Source: Pseudomonadota bacterium (GTDB taxonomy: Bacteria > Pseudomonadota > Gammaproteobacteria > Steroidobacterales > Steroidobacteraceae). From it: DNA of 64,000 nucleotides. The position numbers were made by a program, and so were the translations under genes. Shown here in pieces: positions 1 through 9,557 of the stretch (position 1 is the stretch's first letter; each line of letters opens with the position of its first letter). The notes beneath the pieces were generated by a model. The model was not told the origin of the DNA, ran no database searches, and was given only the letters and a program-made list of their open reading frames with translations. The stretch covers positions 141,589 to 205,588 of the forward strand of contig JAKAXA010000001.1 of the NCBI GenBank assembly GCA_021816775.1. The letters run 5' to 3'.

Positions 1-951
1 CAGTACGACGGCACGCTCGTCGGGCCGGACGGCGAGCCGGTGCCGGCGTACCGGGTGGTGCAGGCAATCGGCGCCCAATTCGCGCTCGCGGGAGCGGCGC
101 TCGCGGGCACGACGCCGCGCAGCCGCGTGGCGATGCTGCAGTCCTACGCCAGCCGCTGGGCCATCGACTTTCAGCGCCAGACCGTTCGCTTCGGTGTCGT
201 GCACGAATTCACGGCGTTCTACCAGCCGCTCGAGCGGTTTGCGCAGTCGGTAGACGTGATTTCGCCGCGCGCGCCGCTCGGACGTTACCGGCTGGTGGTC
301 GCGCCCGCTCTCAATGTGCTCTCGCGGGCCGAGGCGCGTCATCTGGCCGCTTACGTGCGCGCAGGCGGTCACCTGGTCCTCGGTCCACGCACCGGCATGA
401 AGGATCCCTACGATGCGCTGTGGCCCGGGCGCCAGCCCGGTCCACTGGTGCCGCTCCTCGGCGGTCACGTCGGGCAGTACTACTCGCTGCTGAAGCCCGT
501 GCCGCTGGCGGGGCGGCTCGGCTCGGGTCAGGCCTCCGTCTGGGCCGAAACGCTGGTTCCGCAAGCACCCGACACCCGCGTGCTGATGCGTTACGGCAAG
601 AGCAACGGGTGGCTGGACGGCAAGCCCGCCATCATCACGCGCCGCGTGGGCAAGGGATCCATCACGTACATCGGTGCATGGCTCGATCCCCCGCTGATGA
701 GCGCCGTGCTCGATGACCTCGCGCGAGCAGCGAACGTTCACCCTTTCATCCCCGGGGTGGCGCGCAACGTCGAGGTGTGCGAGCGGCTCGGTAACGGCAA
801 GCGTGTGTGGATCCTCATCAACCACGGACGCAAGCGCCACTCTGTGCGCCTCCCGGCGCCGGCCTCCCCGCTGCTGACCGGCGGTCCGGCCCGCCGGACG
901 GTAAAGCTCGCGCCCCATGAAGTCAGCGTACTGCTGGCGCCGCTCACATGA
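1..951 (+). CDS. GH42-type beta-galactosidase, C-terminal part (5' end outside window)
   Basis: The reading frame is open from base 1, so this is the 3' part of a longer gene. The visible 316 residues align by eye along their whole length with the C-terminal half of the next gene: both share a YDSRWAIDFQRQT-like stretch, an SVDVISxxAPLxxYR segment, a GPRxGMKDxYD segment and a closing INHG motif. In GH42 enzymes this half holds the beta-galactosidase trimerisation domain and a small beta domain; the catalytic barrel would lie upstream and cannot be seen. The stop overlaps the start of the next gene in an ATGA, so the two are probably translationally coupled. The likely role is removal of terminal beta-galactose from imported or periplasmic oligosaccharides. 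Confidence 0.85.
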   Translation, partial: QYDGTLVGPDGEPVPAYRVVQAIGAQFALAGAALAGTTPRSRVAMLQSYASRWAIDFQRQTVRFGVVHEFTAFYQPLERFAQSVDVISPRAPLGRYRLVVAPALNVLSRAEARHLAAYVRAGGHLVLGPRTGMKDPYDALWPGRQPGPLVPLLGGHVGQYYSLLKPVPLAGRLGSGQASVWAETLVPQAPDTRVLMRYGKSNGWLDGKPAIITRRVGKGSITYIGAWLDPPLMSAVLDDLARAANVHPFIPGVARNVEVCERLGNGKRVWILINHGRKRHSVRLPAPASPLLTGGPARRTVKLAPHEVSVLLAPLT

Positions 952-3065
952 AGCGCGTCGTCCGACCGCGCGTAGCCTGCGCGGCTGCCTGCGCCGCACT
1001 GGCCTTCACGGCCGGCGGCCGCACGGCATCCGCTGCCGTTGTGCATCCGCGTCTGCCGTCCCCGGCCGTGCGCACCGCGCTCGGCCGGCTGTGGCTCGGC
1101 GCGGCCTGGTACCCGGAGCAGTGGCCCGAGTCCCGCTGGCCGAAGGCCCTCGCCCTGATGCAGGCCGCGGGCATCAATGTGGTGCGCGTCGGGGAGTTCG
1201 CCTGGAGCAGGCTCGAGCCGCACCAGGGCGTCTATCACTTCGGCTGGCTGGCGCGCGCGATCGCCGAGGCGGCACGGCACCACATTTACGTCGTGATCGG
1301 CACACCGACCGATGCGCCGCCGGTGTGGCTGACGAGCCGCTATCCGCAGGTGCTGCGCGTACATGCCGATGGACGGACGGCCCAGCACGGCAACCGCCGG
1401 CAGTTCTCGTATGCGAGTCCGCTCTATCGGAAATTCTGTCGCGACATCGTCACCCGCCTGGCGAGGCGCTTCGGCCACGACCCGGACGTCATCGGCTGGC
1501 AGATCGACAATGAATACACCAACGAATCGTACGACGCCGGCACGCGGCGGCAGTTCCAGCTGTGGCTCAAGCACCGTTTCGGCACGCTCGCGGCGCTCAA
1601 TCGGGACTGGACCACCGCGTACTGGAGCCAGACCTACACCGCCTGGAGCCAGGTCCCGCTGAATGCCCTGCCCGGCAACCCCGGCCTGATGCTCGCGCAC
1701 CGGCAGTTCGTCACCGCCACCTGGCTCGGGTTCCAACGCAATCAGCTGCAGGCGCTGCGCGCGCACATCGCGCCGCGGCAGTTCGTCACCACCAACATCG
1801 GCGGTCTCGGCTGGAGCGACAACTGGGATCACTATGTGATCACCCGTCCGCTCGACATCGCGGCCTGGGACGACTACGTCGGGGAAGGCCAGCTCGATTT
1901 CTACCGCAACGGCGCGATGAGCGATTTCGTGCGCGGCTGGAAACGGCAGGACTACTGGGTCATGGAGGCCCAGCCCGGCTTCGTCGACTGGGCGCCCGTC
2001 AACAACTCGCTGGTCAAGGGCGGGGTGCGCGCCATGACCTGGGAGTCGATCGGACACGGCGCCGATGCGGTGCTCTACTGGCAGTGGCGCAGCGCGCTCG
2101 GCGGCCAGGAACAGTACCACGGCACGCTGGTCGGACCGGACGGCAGGCCCGAGCCGCTGTACGCCGAAGTGCGACGCATCGGCCGCGAGTTCAAGCGCGC
2201 ATCGGCCGTCATCGCGGGCACGAGCCCGCGGTCCCATGCGGCGCTGCTCGTCGCGTATGACAGCCGCTGGGCAATCGATTTCCAGCGCCAGACCCGCCGC
2301 TACCACCCGCTGCGCGTGCTGCTCGATTATTACCGTCCGCTCGAGAATCTGACTCACTCGGTGGACATCGTCTCGGCAGGGGCGCCGCTCGCGCAGTACC
2401 GGATCGTCTTCGCGCCGAGCCTGAACGTCATCTCCCGCTCGCTGGCGCGCCATCTGCGCGCCTACGTGCTCGGCGGGGGCGTGCTGGTGCTCGGCCCGCG
2501 CAGCGGCATGAAGGATCAGTACGACCGCCTCAATGTCGAGCGCCAACCGGGCCCGCTGGTGCCGCTGCTCGGCGCTCGGGTACAGCAGTATTACGCGCTC
2601 GATGCGCCCGTCGCGGTGCGCGGCGCCGCCGGCCGCGGCAGCGCGCGGATCTGGGCAGAGGCGCTGACACCGCGCTCGCAGGCAACGCGGGTGCTGCTGC
2701 GCTACGGGGCGGGCAACGCCTGGCTCACTGGAGAGCCGGCGGCGGTCGAGCGCCGCGCCGGGCACGGCGCCATCATTTACCTCGGCGCCATCCTCGATCG
2801 GCATCTGATGCACGCATTCGTCGCGCGACTCCTTGCGCAAGCGCGCGTGCGCTCGCCGTTCGGCGTTCTGCCGAGCGGCGTCGAGCTGATGCGGCGGATC
2901 GGCGCGGGGCGCGAGGTGGTGATCATCATCAACCACGGCGAGCGCGCCCGCACGGTGCGCCTGCCCTACGACATGCACGACGTGCTGCATCCGGGTCGCA
3001 CCGTCCGTACGCTGAAGCTGCGCACCCAGGGTGTCGCGGTCCTTGAACGCGCGTATCCGGGATGA
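948..3065 (+). CDS. GH42 beta-galactosidase, exported
   Basis: This 705-residue protein would hydrolyse terminal beta-D-galactosides. A signal peptide is visible (MKR start, Ala-rich core, cleavage near residue 29). The GH42 barrel opens with GAAWYPEQWPE at about residues 50-60. The acid/base is Glu189 in QIDNEYT and the nucleophile is Glu340 in WVMEAQPG; both are intact. The trimerisation domain follows from about residue 400 and a small beta domain ends the protein. It overlaps the preceding paralogue by four bases (ATGA) and is followed after three bases by a fucosidase gene, so the three look like one operon. The family call is firm; the natural substrate (galactan, arabinogalactan or rhamnogalacturonan side chains) is inferred from the neighbours. 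Confidence 0.93.
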   Translation: MKRVVRPRVACAAACAALAFTAGGRTASAAVVHPRLPSPAVRTALGRLWLGAAWYPEQWPESRWPKALALMQAAGINVVRVGEFAWSRLEPHQGVYHFGWLARAIAEAARHHIYVVIGTPTDAPPVWLTSRYPQVLRVHADGRTAQHGNRRQFSYASPLYRKFCRDIVTRLARRFGHDPDVIGWQIDNEYTNESYDAGTRRQFQLWLKHRFGTLAALNRDWTTAYWSQTYTAWSQVPLNALPGNPGLMLAHRQFVTATWLGFQRNQLQALRAHIAPRQFVTTNIGGLGWSDNWDHYVITRPLDIAAWDDYVGEGQLDFYRNGAMSDFVRGWKRQDYWVMEAQPGFVDWAPVNNSLVKGGVRAMTWESIGHGADAVLYWQWRSALGGQEQYHGTLVGPDGRPEPLYAEVRRIGREFKRASAVIAGTSPRSHAALLVAYDSRWAIDFQRQTRRYHPLRVLLDYYRPLENLTHSVDIVSAGAPLAQYRIVFAPSLNVISRSLARHLRAYVLGGGVLVLGPRSGMKDQYDRLNVERQPGPLVPLLGARVQQYYALDAPVAVRGAAGRGSARIWAEALTPRSQATRVLLRYGAGNAWLTGEPAAVERRAGHGAIIYLGAILDRHLMHAFVARLLAQARVRSPFGVLPSGVELMRRIGAGREVVIIINHGERARTVRLPYDMHDVLHPGRTVRTLKLRTQGVAVLERAYPG

Positions 3066-3068
3066 GTC

Positions 3069-4811
3069 ATGCCGCCGCATCCACACTTTGTCCATCGAGC
3101 GAACGAGTTCGACATGTCCTACCGCCTGCGTTTCGTTCCGGCCCGCGCGCCTGAGGCCGCGCCCCGGGCGCTGAAATATGTGCTGTTCGCCGCGTTCGGC
3201 CTGATCCTGGGCGCGCCGCCGCCGGGGGCGGCCGCGAGCCTGCCGGCTCCGCAGGTGCGCAGCGTGCACACCTTCCCGCCGCTCTGGGACGAGCCGAAGG
3301 ACTACGAGCAGGCCTTGCATCGGCAGATGCACGAGGTGGCGGCCAGGATCCGCCGTGGACCGTTCAAGGCCCGCTGGCATTCCCTCGAGGCCTATCACGT
3401 GCCGCGCTGGTTTCGAAACGCCAAGTTCGGCATCTTCATCCACTGGGGCGTGTTCTCGGTGCCGGCGTTTCAGAACGAATGGTACTCGCGTGACATGTAC
3501 GTCAAGGGCTCGCTCGCCTACGATTACCAGCGCGCCGTCTACGGCCCGCAGTCGAAGTTCGGCTACCGGACGTTCATCGCCCATTTCACCATGGCGAAGT
3601 TCAATCCCAAGGCCTGGGCCGCGCTGTTCAAGCGGGCGGGGGCCCGCTATGTGGTGCCGGTAGCGGAGCATTGCGACGGGTTCGCGGAGTACAACTCGAG
3701 ATTCACGCTTTGGGACGCGGTGCGCATGGGCCCGAAGCAGGACCTGGTCGGCGAGCTGGAGAAGGCGGTGCGTGCCGAGGGCATGCGCTTCGGCGTCTCC
3801 TCGCACCGGGCCGAGCACTGGTGGTGGTATCACCCGGGCACGAAGTACGATTCGGACGTCAACAACCCCCGCTATGCCGGCCTCTATGGACCCGCCGAGC
3901 CGATGCATCTGCCGGCAGACCACTCGCGCGGCGAGCCCGATCCGAATCAGCTGCAGGACTGGCTGCCGCCCTCGAAGGCGTTCCTTCAGGACTGGCTGGC
4001 GCGCAGCACCGAGCTCGTCGACGAGTATCACCCGGATTTCATTTACTTCGACTGGTGGATCAATCAGCCGGCGTTCGCGCCGTATCTGAAGCGCATGGCC
4101 GCGTATTACTACGACGTCGCCGCGGCACGCCACCAGGGTGTCGTGCTGTCGTACAAGCTGCAGGCGTTCCCGGCCGGGACCGCCGTGCTCGACATCGAGC
4201 GCGGCAAGCTCGATACGCTGCGGCTGCGGCCGTGGGAGAGCGACACGTCGGTGAGCCTGGACTCCTGGGGGTACGTGCGCCACGACAAGTATCGCAGCGC
4301 CCGCTCCCTGCTCACCGACCTGATCGACATCGTCAGCAAGAACGGCGACATGCTGCTGAACATCGGACCGCGCGCCAACGGGACGATTCCGGGCAAGGTG
4401 CGGCGCATCCTGCTCGCGATGGGAGCATGGCTGAGGGTGAATGGTCAGGCGATCTACGGCACGCGGCCGTGGGTGCTCTACGGGGAGGGGCCGACGCGCT
4501 CGCCCAAGGGCCGGGACAATGGCCAGCGCTACACGCCATACGATTTCCGCTTCACGCACAAGCACGGCGTGGTGTATGCGCTCGGCATGGTCCGCCCGCG
4601 CGACGGCAAGGCGCTGATCGAGACGCTGTACCGCGCGACACCGTATCTGCCCGGGCCCATCAGGCAGGTGCAGCTCCTCGGCGATCCGCGGCCGATCCGC
4701 TGGCAACAGACTGCCGATGGTCTTGCGGTGTGGTTGCCGCCCACGGCGAGCGGCATGCCGTACGCGCTGAAGATCCTCGCCCGCCCGGCCGCCGGGCATT
4801 CCGTACATTGA
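3069..4811 (+). CDS. GH29 alpha-L-fucosidase, exported
   Basis: This is a retaining alpha-L-fucosidase-type protein of up to 580 residues. The GH29 barrel starts near residue 110 with WFRNAKFGIFIHWGVFSVPAF and contains AEHCDGFAEYNSRFT. The nucleophile is probably Asp328 in FIYFDWW. The segment KNGDMLLNIGPRANGTIP, typical of the end of the catalytic domain, follows, then a C-terminal beta domain. A hydrophobic stretch preceded by basic residues (RALKYVLFAAFGLILG) looks like a signal peptide. ATG codons at 3069 and 3114 are both possible, and 3114 would give a more normal leader length. No strong ribosome-binding site separates them. It lies in the GH42-GH42-GH29-SDR operon and would release L-fucose. 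Confidence 0.9.
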   Translation: MPPHPHFVHRANEFDMSYRLRFVPARAPEAAPRALKYVLFAAFGLILGAPPPGAAASLPAPQVRSVHTFPPLWDEPKDYEQALHRQMHEVAARIRRGPFKARWHSLEAYHVPRWFRNAKFGIFIHWGVFSVPAFQNEWYSRDMYVKGSLAYDYQRAVYGPQSKFGYRTFIAHFTMAKFNPKAWAALFKRAGARYVVPVAEHCDGFAEYNSRFTLWDAVRMGPKQDLVGELEKAVRAEGMRFGVSSHRAEHWWWYHPGTKYDSDVNNPRYAGLYGPAEPMHLPADHSRGEPDPNQLQDWLPPSKAFLQDWLARSTELVDEYHPDFIYFDWWINQPAFAPYLKRMAAYYYDVAAARHQGVVLSYKLQAFPAGTAVLDIERGKLDTLRLRPWESDTSVSLDSWGYVRHDKYRSARSLLTDLIDIVSKNGDMLLNIGPRANGTIPGKVRRILLAMGAWLRVNGQAIYGTRPWVLYGEGPTRSPKGRDNGQRYTPYDFRFTHKHGVVYALGMVRPRDGKALIETLYRATPYLPGPIRQVQLLGDPRPIRWQQTADGLAVWLPPTASGMPYALKILARPAAGHSVH

Positions 4812-4821
4812 GGTGAGCGCC

Positions 4822-5583
4822 ATGCTGCTCGAAGGCAAGAACGTCCTGATCACCGGCGCCTCGCGCGGCATCGGCCGCGCGACCGCCATCGAGTGCGCGC
4901 GCCACGGGGCCGACGTCGCCTTGAACTGGTTCAAGGACCGCGCGGGGATGGAGGAGACCCTCGCCGAGATCGCCCGCCTGGGGCGGCGTGCCGTCGAGGT
5001 GGAGGGCGATGTGGCGCGCCCGGAATCCGCCGAGCGGTTCGTCTCGGCCGCGGCCGCGGCGCTCGGGGGCGTGGACGTGTTCGTCAGCAACGCGGGCATC
5101 TGTCCGTTTCACGCATTTCTGGATACGCCGATCGAGGTCTTCGAGCGGACCATGGGCGTGAACCTGCACGGCGCCTACTACATGTCACAGGCGGCAGCGC
5201 GGCACATGAAGCAGCAGGGCACCGGCGGGGCGCTGATCGCGATCAGCTCGGTCAGCGCGCTGGTCGGCGGCGGGATGCAGGCGCACTACACGCCGACCAA
5301 GGCCGGAGTGCACTCCCTGATGCAGTCGTGCGCGATCGCGCTCGGGCCCTATGGGATCCGCTGCAATTCGGTCATGCCCGGCACCATTGCGACGGACATC
5401 AACAGGGAGGACCTGGCCGATCCGGCCAAGCGTGCCTACATGGAAAAGCGCATCCCGCTCGGGCGGCTGGGTGAGCCACGGGATGTCGCCGGCTGTGTGG
5501 TGTTCCTGGCGTCGGATCTGGCGCGCTATGTCACGGGCGCCTCGGTGCTGGTCGACGGGGGGCTGTTCGTCAACCTGCAGTAG
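4822..5583 (+). CDS. short-chain dehydrogenase, probable sugar 1-dehydrogenase
   Basis: This is a classical SDR of 253 residues. The cofactor motif TGASRGIG is at residues 11-18, NAG follows in VSNAGIC, and the catalytic set is Ser in AISSVS, Tyr156 and Lys160 in HYTPTKAG. The C-terminus has the usual VTGASVLVDGG. The ATG at 4822 is preferred because GAGGTG lies eight bases upstream; an in-frame GTG at 4813 sits inside that site. It follows the fucosidase stop by ten bases. Aldose dehydrogenases acting on L-rhamnose or L-fucose belong to this family, and the neighbouring fucosidase and rhamnosidase make such a substrate likely, but this is inferred from context only. Confidence 0.85.
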   Translation: MLLEGKNVLITGASRGIGRATAIECARHGADVALNWFKDRAGMEETLAEIARLGRRAVEVEGDVARPESAERFVSAAAAALGGVDVFVSNAGICPFHAFLDTPIEVFERTMGVNLHGAYYMSQAAARHMKQQGTGGALIAISSVSALVGGGMQAHYTPTKAGVHSLMQSCAIALGPYGIRCNSVMPGTIATDINREDLADPAKRAYMEKRIPLGRLGEPRDVAGCVVFLASDLARYVTGASVLVDGGLFVNLQ

Positions 5584-5602
5584 GGAGAGGCTCCCGCAAG
5601 AT

Positions 5603-5636
5603 GCGCGGCGCCGGCCATCCTGGCGCGGCGCCGCGC
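5603..5636. terminator. hairpin between convergent genes
   Basis: A perfect 10-bp outer stem (5603-5612 with 5627-5636) encloses an inner GCCA/TGGC pairing. It lies between the convergent SDR and propeller-glycosidase genes. No T-run follows on either side, so terminator function is inferred from structure and place. Confidence 0.55.
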
Positions 5637-5652
5637 GGGGGGCTCGATCCGC

Positions 5653-6789
5653 TCAGCTCGTCCAGGGCCGCGAGCGCGCCACCGAGATGGCCCGGTCATC
5701 GTGCGGCCAGCTGCCGCTCACGCAGCAGTAGAACTGATACAGCATATCCTTCGAGTAGATGATCGACGGCTTGTGCGCAAAGGTGTCATCGATCGATCCC
5801 GGCGGGCCCACGTTCAGCATGATCTCCGGGACCTTCGCGAGGTGATACGGGTTCGTGCCAAGCGCGAGCAGGTCGCGCGCGTGACCGTCATTGGCGAAAC
5901 CGTAGTAATACACGCCCCACCACGGACCCCAGCGGACCACGCACGGGTCGCTGGCGAAGCGCGCGTCCCATGCGCTCGGGCCTCCATGATGGATGACGGG
6001 ATTGCCCGGATAGCGCGTCCAGGTCCGCAGGTCGGGCGAGGTCGCGATGCCGATCTGCTCGATCCAGTCGCGCTGCCTGTTGGTCTTGGCGTTGTAGAAA
6101 ATGTAGTACAGGCCGTCGTTGCGGATCAGGTACGGCTTGTAGAGCCCGCCGGCCTCCCAGGGGAACGCCGGATCGGGCCTCAGGATCGGCTCGGTGAGCT
6201 CCCAATGATACAGATCGTCGGTCCAGGCGAGGCCGATCACCGCCGGCCCCTGCTCGTAGCCCGGCCGCGGATAGGCGTGCCAGGCGCCAACGTAGCGCCC
6301 GTCGACCTTGAGGAGCGAGCCCCTGGAGTGCAGCCCGTCCTCGTGCAGGATCGACATCAGGGCGATGTTGTAGCGGATGATCGGGTTCTTCGGGTCCCGC
6401 CGCAGGATCAGGCCGGCGCGCCGCCAGTGCTCGAGGTCGTCGGATTCGGCAAGCCCGGTCTGATAGCCGATGCCGTCGAACCCGAGGTAGGTCATGTAGT
6501 AGCGGCCACAGTTCTCGAACACGAACGGGCAGTCCACCTTCAGCCGGTCGAAGCTGCCGGGCACGCCCGAGCGTGTGAGGATCCGGCGCTCGAGCTTGTA
6601 GGGAGTCCGAAACGGCGCGATGTCCGGCAGACTCCCGCCCGCGCGCGAACGCCCGGGCGGCAGATCCGGGCCGGGGAGCCGGCCGCCGCGGAACGCGGAC
6701 GGCACGGCAGCCCCGGCACCCTGACCCAGCCCGACTCCAGCCGCCGCCAACAGTCCCGTGAGGAGCGTCCGTTTCTGTTGGTCGACCAT
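5653..6789 (-). CDS. exported five-bladed beta-propeller glycosidase (GH43/GH130-like)
   Basis: This 378-residue protein has an N-terminal leader (KRTLLTGLLAAAG) that could be a Tat or Sec signal. The body shows repeated propeller-blade signatures: CPFVFENCGRYYMTYLGFDG, TGLAESDDLEHWRR, GLAWTDDLYHWEL, KPYLIRNDGLYYIFYNAK and GIATSPDLRTWTR. Such repeats are typical of the GH43/GH32/GH68/GH130 superfamily, which acts on furanosides, pyranosides or mannosides. The exact family cannot be fixed by eye. AAGGAG six bases before the ATG supports the start. It lies 20 bases downstream of the TonB-dependent receptor and is probably co-transcribed with it, which suggests periplasmic processing of an imported oligosaccharide. 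Confidence 0.75.
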   Translation of the reverse strand: MVDQQKRTLLTGLLAAAGVGLGQGAGAAVPSAFRGGRLPGPDLPPGRSRAGGSLPDIAPFRTPYKLERRILTRSGVPGSFDRLKVDCPFVFENCGRYYMTYLGFDGIGYQTGLAESDDLEHWRRAGLILRRDPKNPIIRYNIALMSILHEDGLHSRGSLLKVDGRYVGAWHAYPRPGYEQGPAVIGLAWTDDLYHWELTEPILRPDPAFPWEAGGLYKPYLIRNDGLYYIFYNAKTNRQRDWIEQIGIATSPDLRTWTRYPGNPVIHHGGPSAWDARFASDPCVVRWGPWWGVYYYGFANDGHARDLLALGTNPYHLAKVPEIMLNVGPPGSIDDTFAHKPSIIYSKDMLYQFYCCVSGSWPHDDRAISVARSRPWTS

Positions 6790-6809
6790 GGCTGTCTCCT
6801 TGAATCTCC

Positions 6810-9557
6810 CTAGAACTTGACGTTCACTCCGAGCATCACCTGCCGGTCATCGATCGTTGCGCCCTGCGGCAGCGTCGGCACGCCGTAGTAGGAAACGAGC
6901 TTCGTGCGCAACAGGTTCGAGCCGTCGACGTACACCTGGATATGGTGAGTGATGTTGTACTCCAGCGAGGCGTCCAGCCAGCCGTAACTCGCCGTGTAGA
7001 TCGGGTTGGCCGCCAGCTGGGCATTCGCACCGGCGTACAGCGAGCTGTAGAACGCGCTGCGCCAGTTGTACGCGACACGGAACGAGATGGGCCCCTTCTC
7101 GTAAATGCCGATCAGGTTGTAGCTGTCCTTCGAGAGACCTGGCAGGGTCGTCGTCTGGCCGGCCACAGCCGTCGGCGCCGAGGCATCGATGTACGTGTAG
7201 TTGGCCGCGATCCCGAGGCCGCTCAGCCAGCCCGGCAGGTTGCGGAAGAACTGCTGGTAACCGAACTCCGCGCCCTTGACGGTGGCGCTGCCGCCGTCGA
7301 CCGCGCCCGTCAGGTTGTAGTTGACTCCGTTGATGGTAAAGGCGTCCTGCTGTGTCTCGGAGAGCCAGAAGTTGCTCATGCGCTTGTAGAACAGATCCGC
7401 GGTGAGCGCCGAGCCGCGCGCGAAGTAATACTCGAGCGACGTGTCGAACTGCGTCGCGGTCATGGGCTTCAGGTTGGGGTTGCCGCCGCTTGCCGCGCCC
7501 TGCGCGGGCAGGAGGCTGATGGACGGGCGGATCTGGCTGAAGTCCGGATAGGCGATAACCTTGGAGGCCGCGATACGCCACTGCAGGTCGTGCGTCAGCT
7601 TGAACAGCAGGTTGAGGCTCGGCAGCGGGTCGGTCTCGCCGTGCGAGAAGTTTGCCGGCGTGTAGACCCCGGCCGTGCCGACCTCGCCGCTCATGAAGTC
7701 CTCATGGCGCACGAGACGCACACCGATGTTGCCCGACATCGGGATGCCGATGTTTGCAGAGAAGTTCAACTGCACGAAGCCCGCATAGGTGCGCTCGTCG
7801 ATGTGGTAGTCAGCCGTGCCGGTGTCGGTCGGCGGCGGCGCGCCGAACGCCGAATACACCGCTGCGCTGTTGAAGTGCAGCTGGTTCGGGTCGAAAACGG
7901 CGTACGGCGGATCGACCGGCACCGAGGAGGCGGCCGAGAAGAACGGGCTCAGCGGAACCGGGTTGAACCACTGGGAATTGGCCTGGACCTGGCTGGTCAC
8001 GACGTTCGCGAACGTGGACCATTGGTTGAAGGTGTCCTTGCGGTCCGCCCAGCGGATGCCGCTTTCGATCGAGCTGAGAAACCCGTGGGCGAAAGCGTAG
8101 CTCACGTTGAGCGTGCCGGCCGTTTCGTCGCCGCGGAAATGCTGTTCGGTATCGTACAGGTAGCTCTGATAGCTGAAGTTCTCGCCTCCGTAGTACGCGA
8201 GGTCCAGAGGATTGAAGCCGTTGACGACCGAGCGCGTGACCCCCGACAGGGAGTTGATCTGCGTGAGGGTGGGTGGAGTCGGCGTCTGGGGTCCGAATGC
8301 GCCGACGTCGACTGCCGGGTTGTTCAACCGCTCAGTGGCCTTCGTGTAGCTGATGTCGCCCGTGACGGTCCACGGGATGGGAGTCCATTTGGCGTGCAGA
8401 TTGAACTGACGGTTGACGTCTTCCACGGTGCGCCAGGCGCCCACGGTGCTGTCGAGTGCGTTCTGGAAGGTGATCGACTGGACGTTGTTCGTGCCGGGGA
8501 AGAGCGTCACTGAGCCCGGAACGATCTGGTTCACGACGCCCGCGAGCCCGGCCTGATACCCGGCAAGGCCCTGGGTGTAGAAGGTGTATTGATTCTGTGC
8601 CCAGGTGAAGTCCTCACTGGTCGCCTCGGCGTACGTCTGGAAGTCCTCGGTCGGCTGCCACTGCAGCACGGCATCGACACCGATGCGGTGGCGGTTGCCG
8701 ACGAACATCGTGTTGTAGACGCCGTTGGTGAAATTGATGGTCTTGCCCGGCACCGCGGTAGTGCTGGTGGCGATCGCGCTGTTGGTTATGCCGTCTTCGC
8801 GGTACGCGCGGTCGTGGTAAGAGACATCGAGCAGCGCGCCGATCTTGCCGATGCCGGTGTGCCAGATGTCGCTGCCGAGCACGTTGAAGTTCGGCTTGGC
8901 CGTACCGACCATGTCGCCGTAGGTTTCCCCGGCGCTCAAGTCGAGCTCCCGGCCGGCGAAATCGAAAGGCTTGTGGGTGCGCAGATTGACCGTGCCGGCG
9001 AGGCCGCCGGCGATCAGGCTCGCCGTCGGGTCCTTGTAGACTTCGATGCCGGCCAGCAGCGCCGACGGGATGTCCTCGAGATTCAGCACGCGATCGCCCT
9101 GCGCGCTGAAGACCTCTCGGCCGTTCAGAGTCGTTTCCGCGTACGGCAGGCCGCGGATTTCATAGCCGCTCATGATGACCGAGCCGCCGATGTTGACCGT
9201 GCCACCGCCCTCGCCGAGCTGCCGGCTGATCTGAATGCCGGGGATGCGCTGCAGGGCATCGATGGCGGTGACATCGGGAAGCTTGCCGATCTGGGAAGCG
9301 ACGATCGCGTCCACGATCGTATCGGAGAAGCGCTTGATATTGAGCGCGCTTTCCATGCTGGCTCGGATGCCGCTCACCACCACCTCTTTGAGGACCGCCG
9401 GCTGCGCGGTCTTCTTGGCATTGTTCTCGGTCGCCGCGGTCGGGTTGGCGGACGATGCGGCCTGGGGTCCGGGTCCGGCGGTTTTGGCCCAGGCGGGCAC
9501 GGCACCCGCCATGGCCAGGGCGACGGCCCCGGACACGAGCCTTGACGTAAGCTTCAT
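6810..9557 (-). CDS. TonB-dependent outer-membrane receptor
   Basis: This 915-residue protein has a clear signal peptide (MKLTSRLVSGAVALAMAG, cleavage after AWA). A TonB-box-like segment KEVVVSGIR is followed by the plug domain with IVASQIGKLPDVTAIDALQRIPGIQI. A long barrel ends in VMLGVNVKF with a terminal Phe, as expected for BamA-dependent assembly. The ATG at 9557 is chosen because GAGGGGG lies seven bases upstream; a TTG six bases earlier is less likely. Receptors of this type in Xanthomonadales and Caulobacterales import plant oligosaccharides, and the glycosidases on both sides support such a role. The substrate itself is not readable from the sequence. Confidence 0.93.
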   Translation of the reverse strand: MKLTSRLVSGAVALAMAGAVPAWAKTAGPGPQAASSANPTAATENNAKKTAQPAVLKEVVVSGIRASMESALNIKRFSDTIVDAIVASQIGKLPDVTAIDALQRIPGIQISRQLGEGGGTVNIGGSVIMSGYEIRGLPYAETTLNGREVFSAQGDRVLNLEDIPSALLAGIEVYKDPTASLIAGGLAGTVNLRTHKPFDFAGRELDLSAGETYGDMVGTAKPNFNVLGSDIWHTGIGKIGALLDVSYHDRAYREDGITNSAIATSTTAVPGKTINFTNGVYNTMFVGNRHRIGVDAVLQWQPTEDFQTYAEATSEDFTWAQNQYTFYTQGLAGYQAGLAGVVNQIVPGSVTLFPGTNNVQSITFQNALDSTVGAWRTVEDVNRQFNLHAKWTPIPWTVTGDISYTKATERLNNPAVDVGAFGPQTPTPPTLTQINSLSGVTRSVVNGFNPLDLAYYGGENFSYQSYLYDTEQHFRGDETAGTLNVSYAFAHGFLSSIESGIRWADRKDTFNQWSTFANVVTSQVQANSQWFNPVPLSPFFSAASSVPVDPPYAVFDPNQLHFNSAAVYSAFGAPPPTDTGTADYHIDERTYAGFVQLNFSANIGIPMSGNIGVRLVRHEDFMSGEVGTAGVYTPANFSHGETDPLPSLNLLFKLTHDLQWRIAASKVIAYPDFSQIRPSISLLPAQGAASGGNPNLKPMTATQFDTSLEYYFARGSALTADLFYKRMSNFWLSETQQDAFTINGVNYNLTGAVDGGSATVKGAEFGYQQFFRNLPGWLSGLGIAANYTYIDASAPTAVAGQTTTLPGLSKDSYNLIGIYEKGPISFRVAYNWRSAFYSSLYAGANAQLAANPIYTASYGWLDASLEYNITHHIQVYVDGSNLLRTKLVSYYGVPTLPQGATIDDRQVMLGVNVKF

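Noticed and set aside
738-5099. A very long open frame on the - strand opposite the GH42/GH29/SDR genes.
   Set aside because: It is antisense to three genes with intact catalytic motifs, is full of Arg/Pro/Ala/His runs and has no recognisable domain. High GC content removes stop codons from the opposite strand.
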